Shown: positions 24,312-25,482 of the stretch, piece after piece
Layout of the letters: each line of letters opens with the position of its first letter
Position numbering within the stretch: position 1 is the stretch's first letter
Assembly (NCBI GenBank): GCA_023423695.1
Contig: JAFAFA010000115.1
Span: 1 to 25,482, forward strand
From: Pseudomonadota bacterium
GTDB lineage: Bacteria; Pseudomonadota; Alphaproteobacteria; Azospirillales; Azospirillaceae
Direction of reading: 5' to 3'
Length of the DNA: 25,482 bases
The notes under the pieces: generated by a model
Seen by the model: only the letters and a program-made list of their open reading frames with translations
What the model was told of the DNA's origin: nothing
Databases searched by the model: none
Made by a program: the position numbers and the translations under genes

Positions 24312-24794
24312 ATGAAGACAATGCTTGGACTGTCGGCGGTGCTGCTGTTGGCGGCGGCACCGGCCATGGCTCTGGAAGTGCGCGAGCAGGCGACGATCAA
24401 GGCGCCGATCGAGCAGGTGTGGAAACAGATCGCGCCCTTCTGCGCCATTGCCGACTGGCATCCGGCCGTGGAGGGCTGCACCCTGCGCAAGACCGGCGGC
24501 ACGCAGGAGCGCGACCTCGCCCTGAAGGGTGGCGGCGCCATCCAGGAACGGCTGATGGCCGTCTCCGCCGCCAAGCACCGCCTGCGCTACACGCTGCTGA
24601 GCGGACCTCTGCCGGTGAAGAATTACAGCTCCACCATCCGGCTCAGCGCGGTGGATGCCCGCACCACCCACATCACCTGGTCCTCCAGCTTCGAGGCCAG
24701 CGGCGCCCCCGACGCGGAGGCGCGCAAGACCATCGCCGGCATCTACACCAGCGGCTTCGAAGGGCTGCGCAAGCGGCTCGATTCCACGCAGTAA
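24312..24794 (+). CDS. Exported SRPBCC (Bet v1-like) family protein
   Basis: This 160-residue protein begins with a clear signal peptide, MKTMLGLSAVLLLAAAPAMA, cut before LEVREQ. The mature part reads as a START/Bet v1-like SRPBCC fold: the VREQATIKAPIEQVWKQIAPFC opening strand and helix, the IADWHPAVEGC segment typical of the family, a central antiparallel sheet and a long C-terminal helix (SGFEGLRKRLDS). Members bind hydrophobic ligands in a central cavity. The ligand is unknown, and export to the periplasm is less usual for this fold. The ATG at 24312 follows a GGGAGGA ribosome site. The gap of 133 nt after aroB suggests a separate promoter. Confidence 0.85.
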   Translation: MKTMLGLSAVLLLAAAPAMALEVREQATIKAPIEQVWKQIAPFCAIADWHPAVEGCTLRKTGGTQERDLALKGGGAIQERLMAVSAAKHRLRYTLLSGPLPVKNYSSTIRLSAVDARTTHITWSSSFEASGAPDAEARKTIAGIYTSGFEGLRKRLDSTQ

Positions 24795-24852
24795 AACCGG
24801 CGGAAGCGAAAACCAATCCGCAAACATGATGGATATTTAACAATCAGTTCTA

Positions 24853-24881
24853 TTGACTATCAGCGCATCAAGCTGACAGGA
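24853..24881 (+). promoter_or_regulatory. Possible promoter of the CBS-domain gene
   Basis: An AT-rich island (24830-24865) unusual for this genome contains TTGACT at 24853-24858, a five-of-six match to a -35 box up to its last base. The -10 at 17-base spacing (ACAGGA region) is poor. The island ahead of the gene is the main support. Confidence 0.3.
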
Positions 24882-24960
24882 TCGGTATGCCGCGCTGCGA
24901 AATCGCGGTCGAGTGCATCGTTCGTCCACAAAACCTGCAATCACGAGGGAGATGGGACAC

Positions 24961-25422
24961 ATGCCGACACGCCGACTGATGCCGGACGTCATCAAGAACC
25001 AGGAGTTGACCTGCCTGCCGCCGGGCGCAACCGTGCGCGATGCCGCCACCCTGATGACCGAAAAGCGCATCGCCGCGGTGCTGGTCACCGAAGGGCGGAC
25101 GCTGAAGGGCATCGTCACCGAACGCGACATGACCACCCGCGTGGTCGCCGCCGGCCTGGACCCCGACACCACGCCGCTGTCGGCCGTCATGACCGCGGAC
25201 CCCGACACGCTGGAACCCTCGGCCACGGCGCTTACCGCGCTCGACCTGATGGAAAGGCACCATTACCGCCATCTGCCCATCGCGGTGGACGGGGAGGCGG
25301 TCGGCATGGTGTCGATCCGCGACCTGTTCGCCGTCGTCCGCGCCCATCTGGAGGACGAGTTGCGCAGCCGCGAAGCCTACATGTTCGGCAGCGGCTATTC
25401 GGCGGAGGCCACGCTTGGCTGA
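24961..25422 (+). CDS. Two-CBS-domain protein
   Basis: This 153-residue cytoplasmic protein is almost entirely a pair of CBS domains (a Bateman module). The first covers ~8-62, with TVRDAATLMTEKRIAAVLVTE and LKGIVTERDMTTRVV. The second covers ~75-132, with PSATALTALDLMERHHYRHLPI and AVGMVSIRDLFAVV. Such modules bind adenosine nucleotides and regulate partner proteins. No catalytic domain is fused, so the partner is unknown. The ATG at 24961 is chosen over 24952 because GAGGGAG at 24944-24950 is spaced correctly only for the former. The C-terminus, rich in Arg and Gly, is probably flexible. Confidence 0.9.
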   Translation: MPTRRLMPDVIKNQELTCLPPGATVRDAATLMTEKRIAAVLVTEGRTLKGIVTERDMTTRVVAAGLDPDTTPLSAVMTADPDTLEPSATALTALDLMERHHYRHLPIAVDGEAVGMVSIRDLFAVVRAHLEDELRSREAYMFGSGYSAEATLG

Positions 25423-25482
25423 GGGGCCGAATTGAAGGGGGGGCTGACCTATAGGTAACGCTGCGTTGCGGCGGGGTCGGGG

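Overview
The window is about 25.5 kb of high-G+C chromosomal DNA, packed almost wall to wall with genes. Several things point to an alphaproteobacterium of the Azospirillum / Rhodospirillales type. These are the trpB-trpA-accD-folC cluster, the aroK-aroB pair next to xerD, a multi-PAS kinase, a polyhydroxyalkanoate-system protein and an initiator tRNA just after a 5S rRNA gene. The genus is an inference; no species can be assigned by eye.

Layout. 1-311 is the tail of an rRNA operon: a 5S gene cut by the window edge, tRNA-fMet and a perfect 20-bp terminator hairpin. 410-1315 is a thioredoxin-reductase-like flavoprotein. On the minus strand, 7119 down to 1377 is a metabolic run trpB, trpA, accD, folC, followed by a DMT transporter with a very His-rich tail. 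7350-8219 (+) is a stand-alone REC-HPt protein. On the minus strand follow cspA and a LuxO-like sigma-54 activator. Then on the plus strand come coaBC, dut, a 1214-residue hybrid histidine kinase, a 762-residue multi-PAS kinase with an eroded ATPase domain, and a small polyhydroxyalkanoate-system protein. After an intergenic palindromic element, a minus-strand operon holds a 46-residue membrane protein, a 630-residue secreted protein of unknown function, and xerD. Divergent from it are aroK and aroB, then an exported SRPBCC protein and a two-CBS-domain protein.

How the genes work together. The housekeeping part supplies tryptophan (trpBA), chorismate precursors (aroKB), malonyl-CoA (accD), folate (folC), coenzyme A (coaBC) and dUTP removal (dut). 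Set among these is a concentration of His-Asp signalling genes (REC-HPt, LuxO-like regulator, hybrid kinase, PAS kinase) within about 11 kb. No mobile element, CRISPR array, phage gene or biosynthetic cluster is visible. The least explained parts are this possible phosphorelay, the PAS kinase that seems unable to bind ATP normally, and the uncharacterised membrane/secreted pair upstream of xerD.
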